A DNA stretch of 64,000 bases from Marinobacter sp. NP-4(2019) (lineage in GTDB: Bacteria; Pseudomonadota; Gammaproteobacteria; Pseudomonadales; Oleiphilaceae), in the NCBI RefSeq assembly GCF_003994855.1, contig NZ_CP034142.1:4278001-4342000 (forward strand), in the 5' to 3' direction. Position 1 is the first letter of the stretch. Each line of letters starts with the position of its first letter. Below, piece by piece: positions 25,311-34,809 of the stretch. The translations under genes were made by a program, and so were the position numbers. The notes below the pieces were generated by a model, which ran no database searches, had not been told where the DNA came from, and saw only the letters and a program-made list of their open reading frames with translations.

Positions 25311-27818
25311 ATGAGCGTCCTGCTCCTTCTGATCAGTGCACTGGTCCTGATTTATCTTGGCATTGGTGGCCAACCCGCAGCGGTAGTGATGGTCATTGCC
25401 ACCATCATCGGTCTGTTCCAGGACGGCTGGCATCTGCTCAGCATATTATTTGGCGGCGGCTTGCTCGCCCTGGCCCTGCTGCTGGTTTTCCCCGGCGATC
25501 TCCGCCTCGATAAGCTGAGCCGCCCCCTGCTGGGCTGGGTTCGCAACCGCCTGCCCCAGCTCTCGGAAACCGAATCTGAAGCGCTCAAATCCGGCTCCGT
25601 GGACTGGGACGGCGAACTGTTCTCCGGTCAGCCGGAATGGTCAAAGCTGCTGGACGCCAAACCCGCCCACCTCACCAGTGAGGAACAGGCGTTCCTGGAT
25701 GGCCCGGTGGAAAAGCTCTGCGCCATGCTGGACGACTGGAAAATCACCCACGAAAACTATGATTTACCAGACAAAGTATGGAAGTTCATCCGTGAAAACG
25801 GCTTCTTCGGGCTGGTGATTCCAAAGGAAGACGGCGGCCTGGGCTTCTCCAATACCGCCCACTCCGAAATCGTGATGAAGATTTCCACCCGCAGCGTGTC
25901 CGCCGCCGTCACGGTGATGGTGCCCAATTCACTGGGCCCGGGCGAACTGCTGATGCATTACGGCACTGACGAACAGAAACACCATTATCTGCCACGGCTG
26001 TGTAAAGGCGAAGAAATTCCCTGCTTTGCCCTGACCTCTCCCGTGGCAGGCTCAGATGCTGGCGCCATTCCCGACAAGGGGATCGTCTGTAAGGGTCAAT
26101 GGAATGGCAAGGAAGTGCTGGGGCTGAAAGTCACCTGGAACAAGCGCTACATCACTCTGGCGCCGGTTGCGACGCTGATTGGCCTGGCCATCAAAGTCTA
26201 TGACCCCGAAAAACTGCTGGGTGACCAGGACGACATCGGAGTGACCTGCGTGCTGGTGCCCCGGGACACCGAGGGCGTCAACGCCGGCGCCCGCCACCTG
26301 CCGATGAATACGGTGTTCATGAATGGACCAACCTGGGGCACCGACGTGTTCATCCCCATGGAACAGGTCATCGGTGGTCAGGACATGCTCGGCAAGGGCT
26401 GGACCATGTTGCTGGAATGTCTGTCCATCGGTCGCTCCATTTCCCTGCCGGCCCTGGGCACCGGCGCCGGCAAGGTCGCCAGCCTCGCTACCGGTTCCTA
26501 CGCGCTGACACGGGAACAGTTTGGCCGTTCCATCAGCCAGTTTGAGGGTGTTCAGGAAGCCCTGGAACCCATTGCCGGCTACACCTACATGATGGACGCG
26601 GCACGGCTGCTCACCTCAGGCATGCTGGACCGGGGCGTGCGTCCATCCGTGCCGTCGGCGGTGCTGAAATACCGCAACACCGATCTGATGCGTGAAGTGA
26701 TCAACCATGCCATGGATGTGGTGGCTGGTCGCGGCGTGATTACCGGCCCCCGCAATTTCCTGGCGCGGGCCTACCAGGCGGTCCCCATTGGTATCACCGT
26801 GGAAGGTGCCAATATCCTCACCCGCAGTCTGATGATCTTCGGTCAGGGCGCAATACGCTGTCACCCGTTCATCGTGGAGGAAATCGAAGCCGCGGGTATG
26901 GAGGACGAAGACAAGGCCGCGAAAAAATTCGATGGTATTTTCTACCGCCACATCGCCCACACCACCCGTAATGCCCTGCGGGCGTTCGTACTCGGGTTGA
27001 CTCGCGGCTGGCTGGAACCGGTGCCCCGCCAGGGCGACATCAAACCCTGCTACCGCCAGTTGGCCCGCTTCTCCGCCGCTTTTGCCCTGATGACCGACGT
27101 CACCCTGCTGACCGTCGGTGGTGGCCTGAAAGCCCGTCAACGATTGTCCGGCCGTATGGCGGACTGCCTGGTGCACCTGTACTACGCCACCGCAGTGATC
27201 AAGCAGTGGCATGAGGAAGGCTACCCGGACGACCAGCGACCACTGGTGGAATGGGGCCTGAAAACCAGTCTACGGGACCTGCAGGAGTCCATGCGCGAAG
27301 CGATCATCAACTTCCCGATACCGGCCCTGCGCTGGCCGTTGCGGTTGCTGGTGTTCCCACTGGGCGCCACCGGCCTGAACGGTCCTGACGACAAGTTGGG
27401 TGCCACGGTCGCCGACACCATCGTGAAGGACACCCCTGTGCGTCAGCGCGTCAGCCGCGGCGCCTACATCAATACCGATCCGGACGATCCCCTGGGCCGG
27501 GTGCTGAATGCCTATCGCCTGGCCAACGAAACCGTCGAAATGCGCAGCCGGCTCCATGAAGCCATTCGCAACCGAAATGAGGACGAGGTGGATGGTATCG
27601 CTCTGTTGATGGGCCACCAGCGCAAGGAATTGGTGGACTGGGCCTGCGAGCAAGGCGTCATCAAGAAGGAGGAATGCGACAAACTGCTGGAAGCGCTTGA
27701 AGCACTGTACGATGTGATCCGGGTGGATGCCTTTGAGGGCGATGGCCTGAAAGCCCTGGCGCGCTGCGCCAAGGGTAAGCGAAAGGTGGTGGAACGTCCG
27801 CCACGGGACGAAGACTAG
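25311..27818 (+). CDS. fadE: Acyl-CoA dehydrogenase FadE (long form)
   Basis: FAD enzyme for the first step of fatty-acid beta-oxidation, acyl-CoA to trans-2-enoyl-CoA. The 835-residue length and two N-terminal membrane helices (about residues 3-62) match the long FadE/YafH type rather than the 380-residue acyl-CoA dehydrogenases. Central motifs include PKEDGGLGFSN, CFALTSPVAGSDAG, TWNKRYITLAPVA and GRGVITGPRNFLARAYQ. A DUF1974-type C-terminal extension follows (about 560-820). It stands alone; other beta-oxidation genes are at 53.7-60.7 kb. Confidence 0.96.
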   Translation: MSVLLLLISALVLIYLGIGGQPAAVVMVIATIIGLFQDGWHLLSILFGGGLLALALLLVFPGDLRLDKLSRPLLGWVRNRLPQLSETESEALKSGSVDWDGELFSGQPEWSKLLDAKPAHLTSEEQAFLDGPVEKLCAMLDDWKITHENYDLPDKVWKFIRENGFFGLVIPKEDGGLGFSNTAHSEIVMKISTRSVSAAVTVMVPNSLGPGELLMHYGTDEQKHHYLPRLCKGEEIPCFALTSPVAGSDAGAIPDKGIVCKGQWNGKEVLGLKVTWNKRYITLAPVATLIGLAIKVYDPEKLLGDQDDIGVTCVLVPRDTEGVNAGARHLPMNTVFMNGPTWGTDVFIPMEQVIGGQDMLGKGWTMLLECLSIGRSISLPALGTGAGKVASLATGSYALTREQFGRSISQFEGVQEALEPIAGYTYMMDAARLLTSGMLDRGVRPSVPSAVLKYRNTDLMREVINHAMDVVAGRGVITGPRNFLARAYQAVPIGITVEGANILTRSLMIFGQGAIRCHPFIVEEIEAAGMEDEDKAAKKFDGIFYRHIAHTTRNALRAFVLGLTRGWLEPVPRQGDIKPCYRQLARFSAAFALMTDVTLLTVGGGLKARQRLSGRMADCLVHLYYATAVIKQWHEEGYPDDQRPLVEWGLKTSLRDLQESMREAIINFPIPALRWPLRLLVFPLGATGLNGPDDKLGATVADTIVKDTPVRQRVSRGAYINTDPDDPLGRVLNAYRLANETVEMRSRLHEAIRNRNEDEVDGIALLMGHQRKELVDWACEQGVIKKEECDKLLEALEALYDVIRVDAFEGDGLKALARCAKGKRKVVERPPRDED

Positions 27819-27844
27819 GCCCCACCAGATTAACGGGTGGGGCC
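27818..27844. terminator. Terminator-like hairpin between fadE and the APC permease gene
   Basis: GGCCCCACC (27818-27826) and GGTGGGGCC (27836-27844) form a perfect 9-bp stem with a 9-nt loop. The left arm overlaps the fadE stop codon. Only short T-runs follow on either strand. It sits between convergent genes. Confidence 0.65.
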
Positions 27845-27870
27845 TTACGGCGAATCGGCTTAGAAGCGGC

Positions 27871-29307
27871 TCATCCGTTGGCCACGCCCAATTTTATAGC
27901 TACCCTGGCCTGCTGCCGATCGGCTTCCGCTGCCCGCAGTTTCTCGCCGCGGTATACCAGGTATTCGCCGATGGCCAGGGTGATCAGCACGCCAGCGCCA
28001 ACCTGCAAGGCGAACGCCACATCCAGTGGTTCGCCGGGGACCCAGAAGAAGAGCAGGATCGACATCCCCAGAATGGCGATACAGAGTGTTGAAAGCGCGT
28101 ATCCCATCAAATCACCACCCGGAATCTTGAACGGCCGCGGATGATCGGCATCACTGATACGTAACTTTATAAATGCCAGGTGCATGGCGACATAGGGTAA
28201 CAGGAAGATGATGGCACTGAACGAGAAAAGGGTCCAAAAGAGGTCTTCAAGATTATTGGCCATAAAACCGTAGATCACCATAATCGACGAGCTGATCGTA
28301 CCGGTCAGGATTGCGGCACCAACAGGGCTCTTGTGCTCCTTGCTCACCCAGCCGAAGATCTCGGGCATCTCTTTTGCGTCGGCCGCTTCCGCCGCGGCAC
28401 GGTTACCGCCGAGGGTCCAGGTCACCATGGTCGAGAACAACGTAAACAGCGCCATACCGCCGATTACCAGGGCGAAGGCGCTGCCTAGCTCGCTGCCACC
28501 AAACAACTCCTGAAGCGTCACCGCCAGGATATCAACCATGTCGACATCATCGGCCGGAACCGCCGCCAGCACACCCGCCGTACCAAAGATGTAGAAGCCT
28601 GCCGCGCAAAGGCCAGCAGCCAGCATGGCGCGAGGGATATTGCGTTTGGGATTGATGATCTCGTCACTCTCGGCACTGATCAGCTCCATCCCCAGGCAGC
28701 CATAAACCACCACGGGCAAGTACACCAGGCCGGCCTGAAGATCATCCATTGCCGCCCCAAACCCGATATCGTTAACGAATCCATGCTCCAGGCCGTATGC
28801 GATGCCAGCACCACCCAGGGTCAGAATAACCGCAAACTTGGTCAAGGTGCCGATATTGGGAATCCATTTGCTGTAACTGAGGCGGATGCAGTTGGCCCAG
28901 GTCGTCAGGGCGCACATGGTTATCCCCAGGCAGATCTGAGTCCAAAGGCCCATCTCGGGGAAAAACAGAGCCGCGAAGATGCCAGAGAACATGATGTACA
29001 CCGCCGGCATCCACAGGGCGATATTGATCCAGTATTGCCAGGTAATCCGTGCCGCCCAGCGGGTATTGAAGGCATCACGAACCCAGGCGTAGATGCCGCC
29101 CTGTTCCGGGTAAGAGGTGCCCAGTTCGGCAGTGACCAACGTATTGGGGATCAGGAATAAGACAATAACCACCAGCCACCAGAAGATAGCCGCCGGGCCA
29201 ACAGCGGCGGTCATGGCGATCTGATCAATCAGCAGGACCGCGGAGACGGCATAGAGTGTGACGTCGAGCGCGGTCAACGTTTTTTTATGGCTCAAGGGCT
29301 TACTCAT
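27871..29307 (-). CDS. APC-superfamily amino acid/amine permease
   Basis: Inner-membrane transporter of 478 residues with about 12 hydrophobic helices, of the glutamate:GABA antiporter-like branch. Near the start are the PNTLVTAELGTSYPEQGGIYAWV block (helices 2-3) and later GMELISAESDEIINPKRNIPRA, both family hallmarks. It is divergent from gbuA with two copies of the TACCCT/AGGGTA operator in between, so it most likely imports or exchanges a guanidino compound, arginine-derived amine or GABA. The substrate is inferred from context only. AAGGTG lies before the ATG. Confidence 0.88.
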   Translation of the reverse strand: MSKPLSHKKTLTALDVTLYAVSAVLLIDQIAMTAAVGPAAIFWWLVVIVLFLIPNTLVTAELGTSYPEQGGIYAWVRDAFNTRWAARITWQYWINIALWMPAVYIMFSGIFAALFFPEMGLWTQICLGITMCALTTWANCIRLSYSKWIPNIGTLTKFAVILTLGGAGIAYGLEHGFVNDIGFGAAMDDLQAGLVYLPVVVYGCLGMELISAESDEIINPKRNIPRAMLAAGLCAAGFYIFGTAGVLAAVPADDVDMVDILAVTLQELFGGSELGSAFALVIGGMALFTLFSTMVTWTLGGNRAAAEAADAKEMPEIFGWVSKEHKSPVGAAILTGTISSSIMVIYGFMANNLEDLFWTLFSFSAIIFLLPYVAMHLAFIKLRISDADHPRPFKIPGGDLMGYALSTLCIAILGMSILLFFWVPGEPLDVAFALQVGAGVLITLAIGEYLVYRGEKLRAAEADRQQARVAIKLGVANG

Positions 29308-29373
29308 AAGGCACCACCTTAATTATTTTTGTCTACTATGGCGCCATTATTACCCCCGCTCCACCCCCTGAGA

Positions 29374-29423
29374 CATACCCTGTTCAGGGGGGGCGGCCGA
29401 ATGACCCACCTGAACAGGGTATG
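29374..29423. promoter_or_regulatory. Paired polyamine-island operators in APC/gbuA divergent gap
   Basis: TACCCTGTTCAGGGGG (29376-29391) and CCACCTGAACAGGGTA (29406-29421) are two copies of the 16-bp TACCCT-N4-AGGGTA motif in opposite orientation, 30 bp apart centre to centre (about three helical turns). Together they make a perfect 15-bp inverted repeat (29374-29388 with 29409-29423). Position between two divergent genes suits joint control. Confidence 0.72.
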
Positions 29424-29522
29424 GTGAGCGCAGCAGGATGTTTCTAGTGTGATGACCAATATCACCAGAAATAGCCGGCCTGAGCAATGTGTCGGCAACC
29501 TATTGCAGCAAGGAGATCGACC

Positions 29523-30482
29523 ATGTCCAACAAAACGCTTTATGCCCCGATGAGCGGCAACGAGATGCCCCGTTTCGGTGGGCCCGCAACCTTTATGCGC
29601 CTCCCCGCTGTCGATCTCTCTGAAGAACTGGACGCTGCATTCATCGGCGTGCCCTTTGATATTGGCACCTCCAATCGTCCTGGCGCCCGCCTCGCTCCCC
29701 GCGAGATCCGTGACGAGTCGCGCATGCTGCGTCCATTTAACGTATCCACCGGTGCCGATCCCTTCAACAGTCTGACCGTTGCCGATATCGGCGATGTACC
29801 GATCAACACCTTCAACCTGCAAAAAAGCATCGACATTATCGAAGCATTTTACGACGACGTGTTGGGCTGTGGCGTCGTCCCGCTGACAATGGGTGGCGAT
29901 CACACCATAGCACTGCCGATTCTGCGAGCATTGAGGAAGAAACACGGTCCGATCGGCGTGATCCATATCGATGCGCATGCCGACATCAACGATCATATGT
30001 TTGGCGAGTCCATCGCCCACGGCACCCCGTTCCGCCGCGCGGTGGAAGAGGGACTGCTCGATGGTAACCGCGTCGTCCAGATCGGTCTCCGCGGCACCGG
30101 TTATTCGGCCAACGAATACGACTGGTCACGCGACCAGGGATTTCGCGTCGTCACGGCTGAGGAATGCTGGCACAAGTCATTGACCCCGCTGATGGAAGAG
30201 GTGCGCGAGAAGGTTGGCGGCGGTCCGGTCTATATCAGCTTCGATATCGACGGGCTTGACCCTGCCTTTGCCCCGGGCACCGGTACCGCTGAGGTCGGCG
30301 GTCTGACCGTGATGCAGGGCATCGAAATCATCCGCGGCTCCCGCGGGCTGGACATAGTCGGCGCCGACCTGGTTGAAGTCTCGCCACCCTTCGATATGAG
30401 CCGCAACACATCGGTGGTGGCCGCCAACCTGCTCTACGAAATGTTGTGCGTGCTACCCGGGGTTCACTACACCAAGCGCTAA
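29523..30482 (+). CDS. gbuA: Guanidinobutyrase (GbuA-like ureohydrolase)
   Basis: Manganese enzyme expected to split 4-guanidinobutyrate into GABA and urea. The 319-residue protein matches Pseudomonas GbuA in length and, from memory, in many blocks: NEMPRFGG, GVPFDIGTS, VADIGDVPINTFN, AEECWHKSL and YEMLCVLPGV. Metal ligands of the arginase fold are visible in GGDHT, DAHADIND and SFDIDGLDP. Start chosen at ATG 29523 because AAGGAG lies 8 nt upstream; an ATG at 29487 has none. Agmatinase or guanidinopropionase activity is the main alternative. It is followed by a strong terminator. Confidence 0.88.
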   Translation: MSNKTLYAPMSGNEMPRFGGPATFMRLPAVDLSEELDAAFIGVPFDIGTSNRPGARLAPREIRDESRMLRPFNVSTGADPFNSLTVADIGDVPINTFNLQKSIDIIEAFYDDVLGCGVVPLTMGGDHTIALPILRALRKKHGPIGVIHIDAHADINDHMFGESIAHGTPFRRAVEEGLLDGNRVVQIGLRGTGYSANEYDWSRDQGFRVVTAEECWHKSLTPLMEEVREKVGGGPVYISFDIDGLDPAFAPGTGTAEVGGLTVMQGIEIIRGSRGLDIVGADLVEVSPPFDMSRNTSVVAANLLYEMLCVLPGVHYTKR

Positions 30483-30490
30483 ACCACTTA

Positions 30491-30516
30491 AACGCAGGCC
30501 CTGCCTGCGTTTTTTT
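30491..30516 (+). terminator. Rho-independent terminator of gbuA
   Basis: AACGCAGG (30491-30498) pairs with CCTGCGTT (30504-30511) and runs into seven T residues (30510-30516). Placed 8 bp after the gbuA stop. Confidence 0.92.
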
Positions 30517-30568
30517 GTTCCCCAAAGCAGCCACCTTTACGCGACATTCGCACTCCCCCCTCACGCTC

Positions 30569-30600
30569 TACCCTGTTCAGGTACCTACCAAACGAGGGTA
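30569..30600 (+). promoter_or_regulatory. Polyamine-island operator upstream of the FAD oxidase
   Basis: TACCCTGTTCAGGTAC (30569-30584) shares the left half and the spacer GTTC of the island motif. A second right half-site AGGGTA follows at 30595-30600. Both lie about 75-100 bp before the oxidase start at 30673. Confidence 0.62.
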
Positions 30601-30672
30601 TTCAATACCGTCCTACCGTTCAGCAAACTGGTTACATAGCGCTATCAGCGCAACTCCTGAGAAACACAACAA

Positions 30673-32100
30673 ATGAGTGTGACCATGAACGGATTAACGG
30701 ATGCCCAAAAGGCTTTACTGAGAACAAAGTTCTTTCCCTACTGGTTGGATCACGCCGATGCACCAACGCCTGAACCATCACTCAAGGGCAGCACCCAATG
30801 TGATCTGCTGATCGTCGGCGCTGGCTTCACAGGGCTCTGGGCCGCCGTGCAGGCAAAAGAAAACAACCCCGAGCGTGATGTGGTTCTGATCGAGGCGCAA
30901 TGCGTCGCCATCGGAGCCTCAGGTCGCCCTGCCGCTATTCTGTCGACCTCGGTAATGCATGGTCTGGACAATGCTCAGCGCCTGTTTCCAGACGACATGG
31001 ACGAGTTGGAGCGTCTGGGCAAAGAAAATCTGGACGGCTTCCGCGAGACTATCGAACGTTACAAGATCGACTGCGATATCGAATGGGGTGGCGAACTCAC
31101 CGTCGCTATTGGCGAGGATGGACTGGCGGACATCAAGAAGGAATACAAACTCTACAAGCGCTACGGTCACGACGCCTACCTGCTCAACAAGGACCAGGTC
31201 CAGTCTGAAGTCAACTCACCGTTGTTCTCCGGTGGACTCTGGTCCAAGAGCCGTAGCGGCACCGTCCACCCCGGAAAGCTGGCCTGGGGTCTTAAGCGCG
31301 TGGCGAAAGAACTCGGTGTGAGGATCTACGAATACACCCCTTTGTGCGATACCCGCGCGCTGAACCCGGGGGTAAAGGTTGAGACCCCCGAGGGCCTGAT
31401 CAGAGCCCGCAAGGTACTGCTCGCCACCAACGCCTTTGCCATCAGTGGTAGCAAGATCCGCAAACGGGTCGCTGCGATCCGCGACCGGATCGTTGTCACT
31501 GAACCACTCACCGACGAGCAGCTGGCCAGTATCGGCTGGAAGCACCGTCAAGGCATCTACGACACCCGTACCCAGCTTAACTACATGCGGCTGACCGCCG
31601 ACAACCGGATTCTGTTTGGCGGTCGACTGGGATACTTTTACGAGAACGATACCGACCCGAAAGCGGACAAGACGGCAGACAACTTTGTTCCCTTGGTCGA
31701 AAACTTCTACAAGACCTTCCCGGGCCTGCGCGGCATCAATTTCAGCCACGCCTGGAGCGGTCCCATTGGCCTGACCACACGTATGGCGGTCCACTTCCAG
31801 CGTTACCACAACGGCGACATGATCTACGCCGGTGGTTACTCCGGCTTTGGCGTCACCGCGACCCGGTTTGGCTCTCGGGTCGGACTGGACATACTGGATG
31901 GGAAAAACACGCCCGAGAGCAAGCTGGGCTTTGCCAGCACACTGCCGGGCTACATCCCTCCCGAGCCGTTCCGCTGGATCGGCGCCAAGATTACCATGTA
32001 CGCACTGGATACGGTTGATGCCAAAGGCGGCTGGCGCCATTTGTGGATTCGGCTGGTCGAGAAGATGGGCTTCCCGATCACGCAGAAAGAGTTGGGCTGA
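30673..32100 (+). CDS. FAD-dependent amine oxidase, PuuB-like (DAO family)
   Basis: Flavoprotein of the D-amino-acid-oxidase/glycine-oxidase family, 475 residues, most like gamma-glutamylputrescine oxidase PuuB and relatives. The N-terminal FAD site DLLIVGAGFTGLWAA is at about residue 45, followed by ASGRPAAILS, and the C-terminal GGYSGFGVTATRFGS closes the FAD site. It would oxidise an amine to an aldehyde, feeding the dehydrogenase at 37365. No PuuA (gamma-glutamylputrescine synthetase) or PuuD is in the window, so the true substrate may be putrescine, agmatine or another free amine. ATG 30685 is an alternative start. Confidence 0.85.
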   Translation: MSVTMNGLTDAQKALLRTKFFPYWLDHADAPTPEPSLKGSTQCDLLIVGAGFTGLWAAVQAKENNPERDVVLIEAQCVAIGASGRPAAILSTSVMHGLDNAQRLFPDDMDELERLGKENLDGFRETIERYKIDCDIEWGGELTVAIGEDGLADIKKEYKLYKRYGHDAYLLNKDQVQSEVNSPLFSGGLWSKSRSGTVHPGKLAWGLKRVAKELGVRIYEYTPLCDTRALNPGVKVETPEGLIRARKVLLATNAFAISGSKIRKRVAAIRDRIVVTEPLTDEQLASIGWKHRQGIYDTRTQLNYMRLTADNRILFGGRLGYFYENDTDPKADKTADNFVPLVENFYKTFPGLRGINFSHAWSGPIGLTTRMAVHFQRYHNGDMIYAGGYSGFGVTATRFGSRVGLDILDGKNTPESKLGFASTLPGYIPPEPFRWIGAKITMYALDTVDAKGGWRHLWIRLVEKMGFPITQKELG

Positions 32101-32123
32101 CACCCGAACCACCTACCACCAAC

Positions 32124-32150
32124 AGCCGGGCCTTGGAGCCCGGCTTTTTT
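32124..32150 (+). terminator. Rho-independent terminator of the FAD oxidase gene
   Basis: AGCCGGGC (32124-32131) and GCCCGGCT (32138-32145), loop CTTGGA, followed by a T-run (32145-32150). Placed 24 bp after the stop codon. Confidence 0.93.
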
Positions 32151-32195
32151 GTCTCCGCCCCCTGGTTCCGGTGAAACAGGGCGAGTAATAAAAAA

Positions 32196-32242
32196 GCCGG
32201 CCTGGTGGTTCTGCAACGGGATTGCAGAACCACCAGGCCGGC
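32196..32242 (-). terminator. Very long rho-independent terminator of the TorF-like gene
   Basis: A perfect 21-bp stem, arms 32196-32216 and 32222-32242, with a 5-nt loop. On the minus strand it is followed by a run of six T, so it terminates the outer-membrane protein gene ending at 32274. The stem is much longer than a typical terminator. Confidence 0.9.
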
Positions 32243-32273
32243 CAGAACAGACAGCCGAGCTGCCCGTTAGCGC

Positions 32274-32960
32274 TTAGAAACTTCTGGAAACCGTCAACAG
32301 AACCGTTTCGTCATTGCTGAACGCGCCATTATCGATCTCCTGGTCGCTGTTCAGATCGTTAAACAGATAGGCGAGTGACAGGTCGAGACCAACGAAGCTG
32401 GTGGATGCGCCAACCGAGAAATCGCTGTAGTCACCGATATCAATATCGTCCCAGTAATCGCCAAAGCTATGACCGGCGTGCAGGTCCAGGGACACCTGTT
32501 CGGTCACGGCGTAGCTGTAGTCCAGCGCGACGTAATGTGCGGCCTCACCCAGGTTGACATAGTCGTTGGCAAAGGCGTACTCCAGCTTCAGGTCACCGTA
32601 ATAGACGTTCAGGTCGACTTCGGCGTAGTCCGCGTCGGCAGCGTCATAACCCGGGTAGGTGTAGTAATACAGGGTCGCGTCCCAACTCATCTTGTCATTG
32701 ATTGCAGCCCAGTAACCGCCGTACCAGTCGATTTCCAGGTTGGCGTCGTCACCAAAATCGACGTTGCTGCCCCAGATACCGGCATAGAGACCGTTATCGA
32801 AGGCCACATCAATACTGCCCTGCATCGCTGCATCACCGGCCGTTTGTGAGATACCGCGGAAACGGTAGTCATTGGTGAAGCCAACAGTGCTCGAGAGCTC
32901 GGCTGCCGTGACGGCAGAGGAAAGTAACAGGCACGCCGGTGCCATCCACAATGATTTCAT
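32274..32960 (-). CDS. TorF-family outer-membrane porin-like protein
   Basis: Outer-membrane beta-barrel of 228 residues. It has a signal peptide (about residues 1-19, cleavage after TAA), alternating polar/aromatic strands with very acidic Asp- and Tyr-rich loops, and ends in SRSF, the terminal Phe being the usual barrel insertion signal. N-terminal GFTNDYRFRGISQT is the hallmark of the conserved TIGR02001/TorF family of putative porins. The acidic loops would suit passage of cationic amines; that is inference from its place next to potFGHI. It may be transcribed with pot or from its own promoter. Confidence 0.87.
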   Translation of the reverse strand: MKSLWMAPACLLLSSAVTAAELSSTVGFTNDYRFRGISQTAGDAAMQGSIDVAFDNGLYAGIWGSNVDFGDDANLEIDWYGGYWAAINDKMSWDATLYYYTYPGYDAADADYAEVDLNVYYGDLKLEYAFANDYVNLGEAAHYVALDYSYAVTEQVSLDLHAGHSFGDYWDDIDIGDYSDFSVGASTSFVGLDLSLAYLFNDLNSDQEIDNGAFSNDETVLLTVSRSF

Positions 32961-33000
32961 AGGATTCTCCTAGGTGTTGTTTTTAGGGTTGGGGGAGTGA

Positions 33001-33024
33001 AACCGGGGGCTTTGCCCCCGGGTT
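33001..33024. repeat. GC-rich hairpin between potI and the porin gene
   Basis: CCGGGGGC (33003-33010) and GCCCCCGG (33014-33021) with loop TTT. It has only a short T-tract on the minus strand (GTTTCAC), so it could attenuate read-through from potI or stabilise the mRNA end rather than terminate fully. Confidence 0.6.
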
Positions 33025-33034
33025 AGGGTTAGAG

Positions 33035-33850
33035 TTATTCCTGGATTTCTTTGCTGCGGTGTTGGCGACGCATCTGGAAAACCGCTGCAATCACCCCGAC
33101 CGCCACGGTAAGAATCATCAGCGTGGCCAGGGCGTTCACCTCCGGACTGACGCCAAGGCGGACTTTCGAGAAGATCACCATCGGTAGTGTGCTATCGCCC
33201 GGACCGGAGACAAAGCTGGCGATGACCAGGTCATCCAGTGACAGGGTGAAGGAGAGCAACCAGCCCGAGACAAGCGCCGGCGCGATCAACGGCAGGGTCA
33301 CCAGGAAGAACAGCGATGCAGGCCTGGCACCCAGGTCCATGGCCGCTTCTTCCAGGGTCTCGTCCAGTGATATAAGGCGCGACTGCACGATCACGGCCAC
33401 ATAGGCCAGGCAGAAGGTAGTATGGGCGATGATCACCGTGCCGGTACCGCGTCCGGCGGGCCAACCGAACATTCCCTCCATTGCCACGAACAAAAGCAGC
33501 AGGGACAGGCCGGTGATCACTTCCGGCATAACCAGCGGCGCGGTCGTCCAGCCCGACAGGATCATCTTGCCGCGGAAGCGGCCGAAACGGGTCAGCACGA
33601 AGCCGGCCAGTGTGCCCAGCACCACTGCCAGCGTGGCACTGATGACGGCAATCTTCACACTCACCAGCGCGGCGTCAATAATCTGGTCGTTTTTAAACAG
33701 CTCGCTATACCATTTCAACGACCAGCCACCCCATACGGTCACCAGTTTGGACTTATTGAAGCTGTAGATGATCAGGGCAATGATCGGCGCATACAGGAAC
33801 ACAAAGCCCATGCTGGCCGACACACTCAAGAAGGTTGAACGGCGCTTCAT
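33035..33850 (-). CDS. potI: Putrescine/polyamine ABC transporter permease PotI
   Basis: Inner-membrane permease of 271 residues with six hydrophobic helices. The binding-protein-dependent transport signature is seen as EEAAMDLGARPASLFFLVTLP (EAA loop) in the second half, where it docks with the ATPase. Its ATG overlaps the potH stop codon by one base (TGATG), showing tight translational coupling. It is the last gene of the potFGHI unit and pairs with PotH to form the membrane channel. Confidence 0.93.
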   Translation of the reverse strand: MKRRSTFLSVSASMGFVFLYAPIIALIIYSFNKSKLVTVWGGWSLKWYSELFKNDQIIDAALVSVKIAVISATLAVVLGTLAGFVLTRFGRFRGKMILSGWTTAPLVMPEVITGLSLLLLFVAMEGMFGWPAGRGTGTVIIAHTTFCLAYVAVIVQSRLISLDETLEEAAMDLGARPASLFFLVTLPLIAPALVSGWLLSFTLSLDDLVIASFVSGPGDSTLPMVIFSKVRLGVSPEVNALATLMILTVAVGVIAAVFQMRRQHRSKEIQE

Positions 33851-34809
33851 CAGGCGGCCTCCCCCTGTTTTTCGGCGTTGTTACGGATCAGCATGATCGG
33901 CAGCACCAGCACGATCAGCATCACCGTCGCTACTGCCGAAGCCATGGGCCAATCACGACTGAGGAAGAACTCGTCCCACAATACCCGACCGATCATCAAC
34001 GTATCGGAGCCGCCCAGCAGAGCCGGAATCACGAACTCGCCCACCGCCGGAATAAACACCAGCAAGCAGCCTGCAACGACACCGGGCAAGGACAGCGGCA
34101 GGGTGATCAGGAAGAAGGTTTGCGCGGGTTTGCAACCCAGGTCTTCCGCTGCCTCAAGCAGGACCCCGTCGAGTTTTTCGAGCGCCGTATAAAGCGGCAA
34201 CACCATAAACGGCAGATACGTGTAAACGATGCCGATGTAAACGGCGATATCGGTCTGCAATATCGTCAACGGGGTGTCGATCAGGCCGATGCTCATCAGG
34301 AAGTCATTGACGATGCCATTCTTCTGCAAGATCCCCATCCAGGCGTATACCCGGAGCAGAAATGACGTCCAGAACGGCAGGATCACCAGCGACAGCAACA
34401 ACGTCCGGGTTGTGCCGTGGCTTCGGGCAATCAGATAGGCCATCGGAAAGCCGATCAGCAAGGTGAAGAAGGTGGAGATGGCGGCGATTTTGGCCGAATT
34501 GAGGTAGGCTGCCAGGTAGAAATCATCCTCGAACAGGTAGCGATAATTGCCGAGGTTGATGCTGATTTCCAGCAACGCCTCTTCCAGATTGAGTTCGAAC
34601 AGCGAGGTGTAGGGTGGAATCGCGATCGCCGTCTCGGCAAGCGAGATTTTGAACACCACAAGGAACGGGATAAAGAAAAACACCGCCAGCCACAGACCCG
34701 GAATCGAAATGACCGCATAACGGCCCCATCGGTTCTGCCCGAGGCGTTCCAGGATCTGAGCCCTCAGCGTAGGCCCTGTGAGCCGGACTGATTCAGCAAT
34801 AGTACTCAT
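33850..34809 (-). CDS. potH: Putrescine/polyamine ABC transporter permease PotH
   Basis: Inner-membrane permease of 319 residues. A short cytoplasmic N-terminus precedes six hydrophobic helices, and the EAA loop reads EAAEDLGCKPAQTFFLITLP. The first periplasmic segment between helices 1 and 2 is long, as in PotH. It overlaps potG by four bases at its start (ATGA) and potI by one at its end, so the three genes are coupled. Works with PotI as a heterodimer. Confidence 0.93.
   Translation of the reverse strand: MSTIAESVRLTGPTLRAQILERLGQNRWGRYAVISIPGLWLAVFFFIPFLVVFKISLAETAIAIPPYTSLFELNLEEALLEISINLGNYRYLFEDDFYLAAYLNSAKIAAISTFFTLLIGFPMAYLIARSHGTTRTLLLSLVILPFWTSFLLRVYAWMGILQKNGIVNDFLMSIGLIDTPLTILQTDIAVYIGIVYTYLPFMVLPLYTALEKLDGVLLEAAEDLGCKPAQTFFLITLPLSLPGVVAGCLLVFIPAVGEFVIPALLGGSDTLMIGRVLWDEFFLSRDWPMASAVATVMLIVLVLPIMLIRNNAEKQGEAA

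Noticed and set aside
30585..30600. Second full island operator before the FAD oxidase
   Set aside because: Only the right half AGGGTA matches; left half does not, so it was kept only as a half-site.
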